Assembly (NCBI GenBank): GCA_030148985.1 | Contig: JASBSJ010000066.1 | Coordinates: 1-64,000 of the forward strand | Length of the DNA stretch: 64,000 bases | Direction of reading: 5' to 3' | From: Sphingopyxis sp. | Lineage (GTDB): Bacteria; Pseudomonadota; Alphaproteobacteria; Sphingomonadales; Sphingomonadaceae | Shown here: in pieces, positions 9,654-17,718 of the stretch | How positions within the stretch are numbered: position 1 is the stretch's first letter | How the letters are laid out: each line of letters begins with the position of its first letter | Notes under the pieces: model-generated | The model's input: only the letters and a program-made list of their open reading frames with translations | Database searches by the model: none | Told to the model about the DNA's origin: nothing | Made by a program: the position numbers and the translations under genes

Positions 9654-10304
9654 ATGACGCTCTTTCGCCCAATCGCCGCTGCCTGCTTGCTTGTCCTTGG
9701 CGCCACTGCCGCGCTCGCCGCGCCCGACCGGTTCGAGGAAGGCGTGTTCGCCGAACTCAACCGCTTCCGCAGCGATCCCGCTGCCTATGCCGATTTCCTG
9801 CGCGACTATCGTCCGCGGTTCGAGGGACGGCGGCTGCGCGCTGCCGAGGAAGGCGAGATCGACATATTGACGCGCGAGGGCGTCGCCGCGGTCGACGAGG
9901 CGATCCGCGAACTGCGACGCGAAAAGCCGCTGCCCGAACTGGCATGGAGCGACCAGCTTGCGCGTGCCGCTGCCGATCATGTCGCGGTCCAGTCGCGATC
10001 GGGCGCGGTCGGCCATTATACGCGCGGGCAGGGGCCGGGCGAGCGGATGCGCGCGCGCGGCGGCGGCCCCTATGTCAACGAAGTCATCACCTATGGCCAC
10101 CACACGCCCGAAGGCGTCGTCGATCAGTTGCTGATCGACGACGGCGTCCCCGACCGCGGCCACCGCTTCAGCCTGCTGCGCCCGACGCACCGCTTTGCCG
10201 GCGTCGCCTGCGGCCGCCATCCGGTCCACCGCACGATGTGCGTCACCTTGATGTCGCAGACCGCCGACGGATCGCCGCCCCCGCCGCCCAAACGAACGCC
10301 GTAG
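9654..10304 (+). CDS. Secreted CAP (SCP/PR1-like) domain protein
   Basis: A 216-residue protein with a Sec signal peptide (residues 1-22, ending ATAALAAP) and a CAP domain. Typical features are LNRFRSDPAAYADFLRDYR, the central helix LARAAADHVAVQSRSGAVGHY, GQGPGERM with its conserved Glu, the segment DQLLIDDGVPDRGHR, and VACGRHP near the end. Bacterial CAP proteins are secreted and their biochemical role is mostly unknown. The start at 9654 places the signal peptide at the N-terminus. It converges with the SDR gene, with stops only about 10 bp apart. Confidence 0.85.
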   Translation: MTLFRPIAAACLLVLGATAALAAPDRFEEGVFAELNRFRSDPAAYADFLRDYRPRFEGRRLRAAEEGEIDILTREGVAAVDEAIRELRREKPLPELAWSDQLARAAADHVAVQSRSGAVGHYTRGQGPGERMRARGGGPYVNEVITYGHHTPEGVVDQLLIDDGVPDRGHRFSLLRPTHRFAGVACGRHPVHRTMCVTLMSQTADGSPPPPPKRTP

Positions 10305-10315
10305 CCGCCCGCGCT

Positions 10316-11302
10316 TCAGTCGTGGACCGCCTTGACCAGCGGCCCCAACGCCGACCCGCCGAGCCAGGCGAGCTGAACCTCGGCCGACACGCGGTTGATC
10401 GCTTCCTGCGGCTTGTTGCCGGGATGCACCGCGCGGCGCAGCGGCCGTTTGCCCGCGGGCATCGCCATGATCTCGGCAATCGCGCGCGGCACGTCGGCGG
10501 GGTCGGCGCTGCGCCCGCTGCCGTCCTCGGTCCCCATGCCGCGCGTAAAGGGCGCATAGGCGTCGAGCAGCGCCGCGTCGCTCCGCTCTTTCAGCGCGCC
10601 GGTATAGGCGTTGCGGTTGACCCATACTTTCGTCGGATAACCGCCCGGCTGGATCACCGTCACGTCGATGCCATGCGGCACCAGCTCATAGGCCATCTGC
10701 TCGGACAGCGCCTCGACTGCGAACTTCGTCGCCGAATAATGGCCGCCGCCGGGCACGATGACGCGGCCGAGCTGCGAGGAGATGTTGAAAACCTGACCCG
10801 ATTTGGCGGCGCGCATCTGCGGCAGCAGTGCGCGCAGCATCCGCTGGATGCCAAAGACATTGGTGTCGAAGATCAGCTGCGTCGCTTCCATGTCCTGCAC
10901 TTCGACGGGCCCGGTGATGCCGATCCCGGCGTTGTTGACCAGCGTGTCGATGCGCCCGCCCGCGATGTCGAGCGCCTTCGCCGTCCCGCTCGCGACCGAC
11001 GCATCGCTCGTCACGTCGATCTCGACGATATGCAGGTCGAGCTTGTCCTTCGCCGCCTCGGTCGCCAGGCTTTCGGCTTCGGGCCGCGGCAACCCGCGCA
11101 TTGTCGCGATCACCTTCGCGCCGAGCCGCGCATAATGCAGCGCGCCGACGCGCCCGAACCCGCTCGAACAGCCGGTGATCAGCACGGTGCGGCCTTTCAG
11201 CGACGGGTCGGCGCCGGGCGTCGCGGCGTGGAGCAGGGCAGGGGCGGCGGATAGCGCGGCGGCGCCGGCCAAGATCTCGCGGCGATTGGGGGTATGCGGC
11301 AT
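10316..11302 (-). CDS. Short-chain dehydrogenase/reductase with a Tat-like signal
   Basis: A 328-residue classical SDR. The Rossmann motif is TGCSSGFG (about residues 43-50), followed by NNAG, the catalytic Ser in NISSQLGRV, and Y-x3-K in YSATKFAVEAL, then QPGGY. The substrate is not predictable. The unusual part is the N-terminus: residues 1-27 (MPHTPNRREILAGAAAL and on to ALLHAA) look like a twin-arginine signal, so the enzyme may be exported with its NAD(P) cofactor. Export is an inference from the signal alone. The stop is next to that of the CAP-domain gene. Confidence 0.87.
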   Translation of the reverse strand: MPHTPNRREILAGAAALSAAPALLHAATPGADPSLKGRTVLITGCSSGFGRVGALHYARLGAKVIATMRGLPRPEAESLATEAAKDKLDLHIVEIDVTSDASVASGTAKALDIAGGRIDTLVNNAGIGITGPVEVQDMEATQLIFDTNVFGIQRMLRALLPQMRAAKSGQVFNISSQLGRVIVPGGGHYSATKFAVEALSEQMAYELVPHGIDVTVIQPGGYPTKVWVNRNAYTGALKERSDAALLDAYAPFTRGMGTEDGSGRSADPADVPRAIAEIMAMPAGKRPLRRAVHPGNKPQEAINRVSAEVQLAWLGGSALGPLVKAVHD

Positions 11303-11394
11303 GGCGAAGGGCTCCTTTCGGATGCCATCATGCCTCAGTTGGCGGCGCGTGCCAAATCGGCGGCGGGAAGGGTAGTTTGCGGTGGGGAGCTGCC

Positions 11395-11525
11395 GATCCT
11401 CCCCCGCAGGGGGAGGGGGACCATGCGAAGCATGGTGGAGGGGTACGGGCCCGCATACGCCGCGTTCGACCGATGGTACCCCTCCACCACCTTCGGTGGT
11501 CCCCCTCCCCGTTCCGGGGAGGATC
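11395..11525. repeat. REPIN-like palindromic repeat, family A, copy 1
   Basis: A 131-bp element that begins GATCCTCCCCC and ends GGGGAGGATC. Each end holds a smaller hairpin (CACCATGC-type and CCACC..GGTGG arms). The two ends are inverted copies around a variable centre. A second copy of exactly the same length lies at 19683-19813. The structure fits two REP units in inverted orientation (a REPIN). It lies between the SDR gene and pth. Confidence 0.85.
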
Positions 11526-11560
11526 GCAACGTCCGCCTTCGGCCGCCACCAACCCCCAAC

Positions 11561-12130
11561 TCACCCCTGCAACCGCAACGCCAGATCGCTCTGGAACCGC
11601 ACATCGTCGCCCTTGACCAGCCATTCCGCCTCCGCGGCGATCGCGCCGAGCAGGTCGATCAGCGGCTCCATCTCGCTCTTGTGATAATTGCCGAGCACAT
11701 GGCCGGTCACGCGGTCCTTGTGCCCCGGATGACCGATGCCGATGCGGATGCGGCGGAAATCGTCGCCGATATGCTGGATCATCGACCGGATGCCATTATG
11801 CCCCGCCGCGCCGCCGCCGCGTTTCACCTTCACCTTCATCGGCGCAAGGTCGAGCTCGTCATAAAAGACGGTGACGTCCGCCGCGGTCAATTTATAGAAA
11901 TCGAGCGCGGCGCGCACGCTGCGCCCGCTTTCGTTCATGAAGGTGCCGGGTTTCAGCAGCAGGATGCGCGTCGACCCGATGCGGCCGTCCTGAATCCAGC
12001 CCTGGAATTTCTTCACGGGCGCAGGAAAATCATGGATTTCGGCGATGACATCGGCCGCCATGAAGCCGACATTGTGGCGGTGCATCGCATATTTGGGCCC
12101 CGGATTGCCAAGGCCGACCCAGAGCTGCAT
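11561..12130 (-). CDS. pth: Peptidyl-tRNA hydrolase
   Basis: A 189-residue enzyme that releases peptides from prematurely dissociated peptidyl-tRNA. Signatures are the start MQLWVGLGNPGPKYAMHRHN with its Asn and catalytic His, the segment KPGTFMNESGRSV, the catalytic Asp in VFYDELDLAP, and the GGGAAGHNGIRSM loop. The length is normal. It follows rplY on the same strand, the common rplY-pth operon, but about 150 bp containing a palindromic repeat separate the two. The ribosome binding site (GAGGGG, 7 bases before the ATG) lies at the edge of that repeat. Confidence 0.97.
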   Translation of the reverse strand: MQLWVGLGNPGPKYAMHRHNVGFMAADVIAEIHDFPAPVKKFQGWIQDGRIGSTRILLLKPGTFMNESGRSVRAALDFYKLTAADVTVFYDELDLAPMKVKVKRGGGAAGHNGIRSMIQHIGDDFRRIRIGIGHPGHKDRVTGHVLGNYHKSEMEPLIDLLGAIAAEAEWLVKGDDVRFQSDLALRLQG

Positions 12131-12137
12131 CTTCTTT

Positions 12138-12263
12138 CCCCTCACCTTTAGGGGAGGGGCAGCGAGACTTGGCAGCTTGCTGCCTAGTCGCAGCGGGGTG
12201 GGCCATTGGCCTCGCGTTGCCCCGCAAAACCCCACCCCAACCCCTCCCCTGAAGGGGAGGGGC
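12138..12263. repeat. Palindromic repeat, family B, between rplY and pth
   Basis: About 126 bp with a CCCCTCACCTTTAGGGGAGG hairpin at one end and CCCCTCCCCTGAAGGGGAGG at the other, joined by a segment containing GCGGGGTGGG and its complement CCCCACCCC. The left end contains the GAGGGG sequence that serves as the likely pth ribosome binding site on the minus strand. It resembles the REP-type elements common in sphingomonads. Only one copy is in this window. Confidence 0.7.
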
Positions 12264-12278
12264 TAAGATGGTTTAAAT

Positions 12279-12920
12279 TCAGGCTTCTTCTTCGCCTTCG
12301 GCGGCGGCGTCTTCGCCACTGTCGACGGTCGTGTCACCTTCGCTCGACTTCATCGCCGAGGGGGCGACGATCGTTGCGATGGTGAAGTCGCGGTCGGTGA
12401 TCGCGCTTTCGACGCCCTTGGGCAGCGACACATTGCTGATGTGGATCGAATCGCCGACGTCATATCCGGTGACATCGATCTGGATGTCGTCGGGCATCTT
12501 GTCCGCGTCGCAAACCAGCTCGAGCTCGTGGCGAACGACGTTGAGCACGCCGCCGCGCTTCAGGCCCGGCGAGGCTTCTTCGTTGATGAACACCACGGGC
12601 ACCGCGACCTGGACCTTCGAATCCTTCGAAATGCGCAGGAAGTCGGCGTGGATCGGACGATCCTTGACCGGGTGGAATGCGACGTCCTTGGGCAGCGTGC
12701 GGATCTGCTTGCCGCCGACGTCGATCATCACGACCGAGTTCATGAAGTGACCCGTCATCAACTGCTTCATCAGCAGCTTTTCTTCGACATGGATCATCAG
12801 GGGTTCTTCTTTGCCGCCATAGACAACGGCGGGGACACGGCCTTCACGACGCAGTTCACGCGAGGCTCCCTTGCCTCCGCGTTCGCGCGTCTCGGCCGAC
12901 AGCACCAGCTGGTCGCTCAT
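12279..12920 (-). CDS. rplY: 50S ribosomal protein L25/general stress protein Ctc
   Basis: A 213-residue long-form L25 (the Ctc type with an extra C-terminal domain). The N-terminal domain, [27 protein letters not shown], binds 5S rRNA. The C-terminal TL5 domain includes [20 protein letters not shown]. The tail is acidic (Glu-rich, ending [11 protein letters not shown]). A GGAG sequence lies 4 bases before the first of two adjacent ATGs and 7 before the second, so the second (12920) is preferred. It is upstream of pth on the same strand. Confidence 0.95.
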   Translation of the reverse strand: MSDQLVLSAETRERGGKGASRELRREGRVPAVVYGGKEEPLMIHVEEKLLMKQLMTGHFMNSVVMIDVGGKQIRTLPKDVAFHPVKDRPIHADFLRISKDSKVQVAVPVVFINEEASPGLKRGGVLNVVRHELELVCDADKMPDDIQIDVTGYDVGDSIHISNVSLPKGVESAITDRDFTIATIVAPSAMKSSEGDTTVDSGEDAAAEGEEEA

Positions 12921-13047
12921 CATTTTTCTCCGAAACAGATTTCACAGTCCGCCACGCCTCCAGGGATGACCATGGACGGAAGCCGGGGCGCTTAGCGGGG
13001 AACGGCCGCAAAAGCAAGCGGAGTGGGCGAGGCGCGGGAAATGCGCC

Positions 13048-13392
13048 CTATCGCTCATTCCCTACGCGCGCGGTGGGCGCCTGTTCCCGGTCGTTCAGCG
13101 AATAGTCGCGAAGGACGCGCGCGATCCGCAAGCGATAATCCGCAAACACGCCATGCTGTGCGGCGACCTGCGCCGCGCGATGGTTCGTGTTTTCGCGCCA
13201 GCGCCGGACGGCATCCTCATTTTCAAAGAAGGACAGCGATACCAGCTTGCCGGGATTCGACAGGCTCTGGAAGCGTTCGACCGAGACGAACCCATCGATT
13301 TCGTCGAGCAACGGGCGCAGCGCGGCCGCCGTGTCGAGATAGCGGTCCCGCTGGCCGGGCGCGGGCTCGACCTCAAAGATTACCGCGATCAC
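13048..13392 (-). CDS. ABM-domain (antibiotic biosynthesis monooxygenase-like) protein
   Basis: A 114-residue protein with a dimeric ferredoxin-like ABM fold: MIAVIFEVEPAPGQRDRYLD, then DGFVSVERFQS, then KLVSLSFFENEDAVRRWRENTNHRAAQ. Family members are small oxygenases or uncharacterised enzymes. The start ATG overlaps the stop of the upstream NIPSNAP gene by four bases (ATGA), so the two are translationally coupled. The pair is divergent from an ArsR-type regulator that probably controls it. The substrate is unknown. Confidence 0.82.
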   Translation of the reverse strand: MIAVIFEVEPAPGQRDRYLDTAAALRPLLDEIDGFVSVERFQSLSNPGKLVSLSFFENEDAVRRWRENTNHRAAQVAAQHGVFADYRLRIARVLRDYSLNDREQAPTARVGNER

Positions 13393-13712
13393 GGCCGGAC
13401 CCCATGCGGCGCCGACGCCAGTTTCAGAAAGGTTCGATCCTCGCGAAGCAGGAATTTTTCGCGCTGCGCGAACGCATAATTTTCGCGGCCCAGCGGATCG
13501 TCGGCCAGCCGTGCGCGATAGGCTTCATAATCGGCAAGGCTGGCGATGTTATAGATGCCATAGGCGAGCGTGCTCGACCCTTCATGCGGCGCGAAATAAC
13601 CGATCAGCTCCGCGCCGCAGCGCGGGATCGCCTGTCCCCAATTCCGGGCATAGCGGACGAACTGATCCTTTTTGGTCGGGTCGATGTGATAACGGATGAC
13701 GCAGGTAAGCAT
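13389..13712 (-). CDS. NIPSNAP-family protein
   Basis: A 107-residue protein of the NIPSNAP family, a ferredoxin-like fold related to ABM domains. Visible features are MLTCVIRYHIDPTKKDQFVRYARNW, the central GYFAPHEGSSTLAYGIYNI, and LADYEAYRARLADD. The function is not established. GGAG lies 5-6 bases upstream of the ATG at 13712. It is the first gene of a two-gene operon with the ABM protein and lies next to the regulator's palindromic operator. The pairing of two small ferredoxin-like proteins suggests they act together, as an inference. Confidence 0.82.
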   Translation of the reverse strand: MLTCVIRYHIDPTKKDQFVRYARNWGQAIPRCGAELIGYFAPHEGSSTLAYGIYNIASLADYEAYRARLADDPLGRENYAFAQREKFLLREDRTFLKLASAPHGVRP

Positions 13713-13760
13713 GGGATCTCCTTCGCAGCGAAGCCGCGCTTTAGCGCTTCGCAATACCGC

Positions 13761-13786
13761 CATGCTTCGATATGGATCGAAGTATG
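13761..13786. promoter_or_regulatory. Palindromic operator for the ArsR-type regulator
   Basis: The dyad CATGCTTCGAT-atgg-ATCGAAGTATG has 11-bp arms with one mismatch. It lies in the divergent region between the NIPSNAP/ABM operon and the winged-helix regulator and overlaps the possible regulator start codons. A near-perfect long dyad here is the expected binding site of a dimeric ArsR-type repressor acting on both genes. Confidence 0.7.
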
Positions 13787-14464
13787 AAAGATGGCCCCGA
13801 CATCGCGCGTATCGCCAATCTGATCGGCGACCCGGCGCGCGCCAATATGCTGACCGCGCTGATGTCGGGTAAAGCCCTGACCGCGACCGAACTCGCCAAC
13901 GAAGCTGGGGTGACGCAGCAAACCGCCAGCTCGCACCTGCGAAAACTGGGGGAGGGCCAACTGATATGCGCGCGCAAGCAGGGGCGGCACCGCTATTTCG
14001 CGCTGGCCGACGAACGCATCGCCCGATCGCTCGAAGCGCTGATGGATCTAGCGCAAAACACCGGCCACATCCGCACCCGGACCGGCCCCAAAGACGCGCG
14101 ACTGCGCGAGGCGCGCGTTTGCTACAACCATCTGGCGGGGCAAATGGCCACGCGCCTCTATGACCATATGATCGGCCGCGACTATCTCAAGCTTTCGGTG
14201 GGCGGTCTCGCGCTGACGGAAGCCGGCGAATCCTTCGCCCGATCGTTGGGGATCGACGTCGGCGAATTGTCCGGCAAACGCGGCCTCCTCTGCCGCGAAT
14301 GCCTCGACTGGAGCGAACGCCGGTCGCATCTCGCCGGCAGCCTGGGACGCGCGATCCTGACGCAGATCATCGACCGCGGCTGGGCCGAACGCGATACGAA
14401 TTCGCGCGCTATCCTGTTTTCGGCCAGGGGACGCGCGCAGTTCGAACGTTGGATCGCCGCATAG
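13784..14464 (+). CDS. ArsR-type winged-helix transcriptional regulator
   Basis: A 226-residue regulator. The N-terminal 90 residues form an ArsR winged helix (DPARANMLTALMSGKALTATELANEAGVTQQTASSHL, then LICARKQGRHRYFALAD). The C-terminal half is an additional domain with a conserved CRECLDWSERRSHLAGSLG segment seen in a subgroup of these regulators. The ligand is unknown. An ATG at 13772 is also in frame, but it lies in the centre of the palindromic operator, so 13784 was chosen. Both starts lack a clear Shine-Dalgarno. It probably represses itself and the NIPSNAP/ABM pair. Confidence 0.85.
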   Translation: MKDGPDIARIANLIGDPARANMLTALMSGKALTATELANEAGVTQQTASSHLRKLGEGQLICARKQGRHRYFALADERIARSLEALMDLAQNTGHIRTRTGPKDARLREARVCYNHLAGQMATRLYDHMIGRDYLKLSVGGLALTEAGESFARSLGIDVGELSGKRGLLCRECLDWSERRSHLAGSLGRAILTQIIDRGWAERDTNSRAILFSARGRAQFERWIAA

Positions 14465-14660
14465 GGCGCACCAATTTGCGCGGCCTTGTCGATGTCCCGG
14501 ACATGATGCGAGTCGATTTCGTGCGTGTTGCACCCCATCCGCATGCTAGGGTGCAACGTGTGGGGCGATGGTCGGCGACGTCGATCAACCCGGCCCCACG
14601 CGACATGGTTGCCGACAAAGCCGCTTCCTGCGGCCCGGGCCGACCGGAAAGGCGCGCCGG

Positions 14661-15731
14661 ATGGCTGCCGAACACCCCTCGATCAATCTGGGCCGCACCT
14701 TGGGACTGGCGGTGGTACTCGCGTCCGACGCGCCCTTGTTGCTGCTCGACGAAAATCTGGCGATTGTCGCGGCGAGCGACAGTTTCTGCGAAGCCTTTGG
14801 TATCGATCCCGACCTGGTCACCGGACAGACCATCTACGACCTCGACCATCGACATTGGGATCTGCCGCGGCTCCGCTCGCTGATCGACGCGACGCTGTCG
14901 GGCGCCGCCGATGTCGATGCCTATGAGATGGAGATCGAAACCAGCGCCGGGGGCGCGCGATGCGTCGTAATAAAGGCGCAGCGGCTCGACTATGGCGACA
15001 TCCACCATTCGCGGATGATGGTCACGGTGATCGACGTGACCGAGGAGCGCCAGAACGAGAAACGCCACAAGGAACTGATCCACGCCAACGCCGCGCTGCT
15101 GCACGAGATGCAGCACCGCGTCGCCAACAGCCTGCAGATCATCGCCAGCATCCTGATGCAGAGCGCGCGCAAGGTGCAGTCGGACGAAGCGCGCGGCCAT
15201 TTGAGCGACGCGCATCAGCGCGTGATGTCGATCGCGACGCTGCAACGCCATCTTGCCCAGTCGGGCGGCGGTGCTGTCGAGCTGGAGCCCTATCTGGCGC
15301 AGCTATGCGCCAGCATCGGCGCGTCGATGATCTATGACCGCGAACAATTGACGCTGACGACGTCGGTCGACCCGGTGTCGATCGACGGCGATATGTCGGT
15401 CAGCATGGGACTGGTCGTCACCGAACTGGTCATCAATGCGCTTAAGCACGCCTTTCCCGGCGGTCGGCCGGGCCATGTCATTGTCGGTTATACGGCGTCG
15501 GGAGAGGATTGGACGCTGTCGGTGTCCGACGACGGAGTCGGCATGGCCGAGGACGCCGAACGCGCGCAGGCCGGGCTCGGCACGCGCATCGTTCAGGCCC
15601 TTGCAAAGCAATTGCGGGCGGACATCTCGGTCGATGACGCCGCGCCGGGAACACGCGTATCGCTGACCCACACGGCGCAAATCGGGCGCAAGGTCGCCGC
15701 CAACGACGAAGCGTCGAAGGCCGCGGTCTGA
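14661..15731 (+). CDS. Sensor histidine kinase, HisKA_2/HWE-like, with PAS domain
   Basis: A 356-residue kinase. Residues about 20-140 form a PAS-like domain. The H-box is LLHEMQHRVANSLQIIASIL, near residue 155, of the HisKA_2 type. The ATPase domain has the N-box ELVINALKHAF and the G-box SDDGVGM, followed by GLGTRIVQALAKQL. No membrane helices are visible, so it is a soluble sensor. In alphaproteobacteria this class often feeds the PhyR general stress response or light and redox signalling, but no response regulator is adjacent. The start at 14661 follows GGAAAGGCG and is upstream of the PAS domain. Confidence 0.88.
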   Translation: MAAEHPSINLGRTLGLAVVLASDAPLLLLDENLAIVAASDSFCEAFGIDPDLVTGQTIYDLDHRHWDLPRLRSLIDATLSGAADVDAYEMEIETSAGGARCVVIKAQRLDYGDIHHSRMMVTVIDVTEERQNEKRHKELIHANAALLHEMQHRVANSLQIIASILMQSARKVQSDEARGHLSDAHQRVMSIATLQRHLAQSGGGAVELEPYLAQLCASIGASMIYDREQLTLTTSVDPVSIDGDMSVSMGLVVTELVINALKHAFPGGRPGHVIVGYTASGEDWTLSVSDDGVGMAEDAERAQAGLGTRIVQALAKQLRADISVDDAAPGTRVSLTHTAQIGRKVAANDEASKAAV

Positions 15732-15811
15732 TCCCTCGCCCGCGGGCCGGGTGGCAATTTGGCTGCGGCGGACCGTTCGCGCGCACCTCTCCCTCGACCC
15801 CGCGGCGCGCG

Positions 15812-16711
15812 CTATTGCACCCGGCGCACCTCGATGCCTGCCGCTTCCAGCAGCGCTGGAACGCCCTCGGCGCCGACCAGATGTCCCGCGCCGACCGCCA
15901 TCAGCACGGTGCCCGGCCGTTCCATCCGCCGCGCCGCCCAGGCGGCCCAGCGGTGGTTGCGGTCGGTGATGATCGCCTTGCGCGCGGCGGGCACGGTGTC
16001 GATATCCTCGTTGACGACCTTTTCCAGCGCGGCGACGTCGCCGCGGCCCCATGCCGCGGTCAGCGCCAGCACATCGCGGGTGGCCGTATCGGCCTCCTCG
16101 GCGGCGCGGATCAGCAGCATACGCTGCGTCGCGGGATCGAGCGTTTCGAACAGCATCAGCTGTTCGCGCGCGCGTTCCAGCCCGGTGATCGGCTTGTCCG
16201 CCGCATTGAACCGCTCGGTCAAATGCGCCTCAACGCCTTCGTTCGGCGACAGCGCGGCATTCTGCGCGACGCGCTGACCGATCAGCACCATCACGGCCCA
16301 GTCGTCGAACCCGTCGCCGTTCAGCCGCCGTCCGCTCGCCTCCAGCGCGCGGTAACCCATCAGCGCCTTGCCCGTCAGCCGCGCGTCGATCGCCAGCGGG
16401 GTGTTGCGCGGCGCCAGCTCGCGGAACGTCTTGGCCGCGGCGTCCAGCTCGGCGGGCGACAATTCCATCACCAGCTCGTCGGCGGCTTCGATCGCGGCGC
16501 CGACCGCGCCGTCATCCCAGTCGGTGCCGCGCGGCAGCGCGTGCATCGATCCCAATATATAGATGCGCGTGTCGGCATCCTCGGCCAGCCACATCGCCGG
16601 CCGCGCTTTCGTCTCGGGATCGGCGGGGCCGCACGCCGCAAGCAGCAACGGCAAAAGGGCCGCCGCGATGCGGCGACCCCCATGACCGGACCGGATCGGC
16701 GCTCGCCTCAA
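15812..16711 (-). CDS. TraB/GumN-family lipoprotein (second of a tandem pair)
   Basis: A 299-residue TraB/GumN protein. Family signatures are IYILGSMHALPRGTDW (GxxH), a central LTGKALMGYRALE region, TDRNHRWAAWAARRM and the C-terminal VGAGHLVGAEGV. No ATG suits the N-terminus. A TTG at 16711 gives MRRAPIRSGHGG, a hydrophobic segment and the lipobox LLLAAC (Cys 27). That TTG overlaps the stop of the upstream paralogue as TTGA, implying translational coupling. The family is proposed to contain metal-dependent peptidases, and the conserved Gly-His motifs are consistent with that. It is probably anchored as a lipoprotein. Confidence 0.83.
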   Translation of the reverse strand: MRRAPIRSGHGGRRIAAALLPLLLAACGPADPETKARPAMWLAEDADTRIYILGSMHALPRGTDWDDGAVGAAIEAADELVMELSPAELDAAAKTFRELAPRNTPLAIDARLTGKALMGYRALEASGRRLNGDGFDDWAVMVLIGQRVAQNAALSPNEGVEAHLTERFNAADKPITGLERAREQLMLFETLDPATQRMLLIRAAEEADTATRDVLALTAAWGRGDVAALEKVVNEDIDTVPAARKAIITDRNHRWAAWAARRMERPGTVLMAVGAGHLVGAEGVPALLEAAGIEVRRVQ

Positions 16712-17652
16712 TAGTCGACCCGCTCGGCGGTCAGTCCGCGCTCTTTCAGATAATCCTGCACGCTCTTTTCGCCGGCAAGATGCCCCGCGCCGACCGCGAC
16801 GAACACCGTGCCCGGCTGCTCCATCCGCGCCTTCAGCGTGTCGGCCCAGCGCGCGTTGCGGTTGTACAGCAACGTCTCGGCCAGCTCGGGCGTCGCGGCG
16901 AGGCTTTCGTTCATCGCGACCGCCAGCCCGTCGGGATCGCCCTTCGCCCACAGCACGACCATCTTGTCGAGCATCGGCCCCAGCTTGTCGAGATCCTTCA
17001 CCACCGAATTAAGGAAGGCGATCTGCTGCGTTTCGGGCAGCACGTCGAAAAAGCCCAGCTGTTCGCCCAGCGTCTCGAACCCCGCGACCGGCTTGCCGCT
17101 GGCCTTGGCAAAGCGCGTGAGCTGCTTTTCGGCGCCCTGTTCGGGATCATAGCCCAATTTGGTGAGTGGCAGGACCGACAGGGTGATCGCGGGGAACCAG
17201 GGTTCGAACATGTCGAACTGCGCGGGGGGCAGGCCGACGCTGGCCATCGCCGCCTGATAGGCTTTCAACTCCTCGCCATCGAGCCGCGACGACAGCGTCG
17301 TTCCGCTCGCGTCGATCGCCAGCGGCATCATCGTCTTGGCAACCTCGGCCTGATCTTCGGGCAGGACGAGTTCGAGCATCAGCTGGTCGGACTTGTCGAA
17401 CGCATCCTTCACCGCCTCGTCGAACCAGCTGAGGCCGGGCTTCAGCACATGGACGGTGCCGAACAGATAGATGGTCGTGTCCTCGTCCTTGACGACCCAC
17501 AGCGCGGGGTCGGCGTCGGTCGTGGCGGGCGCCGCGACGGGAGCGGGGGCCGGCTCGGCGGCGGCGGCGATGTTGCCGCCGGGGATCAGCGCGCATTGCG
17601 CCAGCGGAATGATCGCGCAGGTCGAGGCGAGCGTCTTGAACCAGTTTTTCAT
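16708..17652 (-). CDS. TraB/GumN-family protein (first of a tandem pair)
   Basis: A 314-residue protein with a signal peptide (residues 1 to about 32, including SLAQCAL-like residues that could also be a lipobox at PLAQC) and an Ala/Pro-rich linker. The TraB/GumN domain has IYLFGTVHVLKPGLSWFD, LMLELVLPEDQA, the segment NRNARWADTLKARM, and VGAGHLAGEKSV. It is paralogous to the downstream gene and coupled to it by a 4-base overlap. The metal-binding GxxH motifs are kept in both copies, so both are probably active. The function in sphingomonads is not established. Confidence 0.87.
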   Translation of the reverse strand: MKNWFKTLASTCAIIPLAQCALIPGGNIAAAAEPAPAPVAAPATTDADPALWVVKDEDTTIYLFGTVHVLKPGLSWFDEAVKDAFDKSDQLMLELVLPEDQAEVAKTMMPLAIDASGTTLSSRLDGEELKAYQAAMASVGLPPAQFDMFEPWFPAITLSVLPLTKLGYDPEQGAEKQLTRFAKASGKPVAGFETLGEQLGFFDVLPETQQIAFLNSVVKDLDKLGPMLDKMVVLWAKGDPDGLAVAMNESLAATPELAETLLYNRNARWADTLKARMEQPGTVFVAVGAGHLAGEKSVQDYLKERGLTAERVDY

Positions 17653-17718
17653 CGGATATGACCTTTCATATGGGGCGCTTATGCCCCGAAGCGAGGGGAA
17701 GGGGAAAGCGGAAAGCGG

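Noticed and set aside
11395-11525. A CRISPR-like array
   Set aside because: Repeats are palindromic, dispersed and not spaced regularly; no cas genes are in the window.
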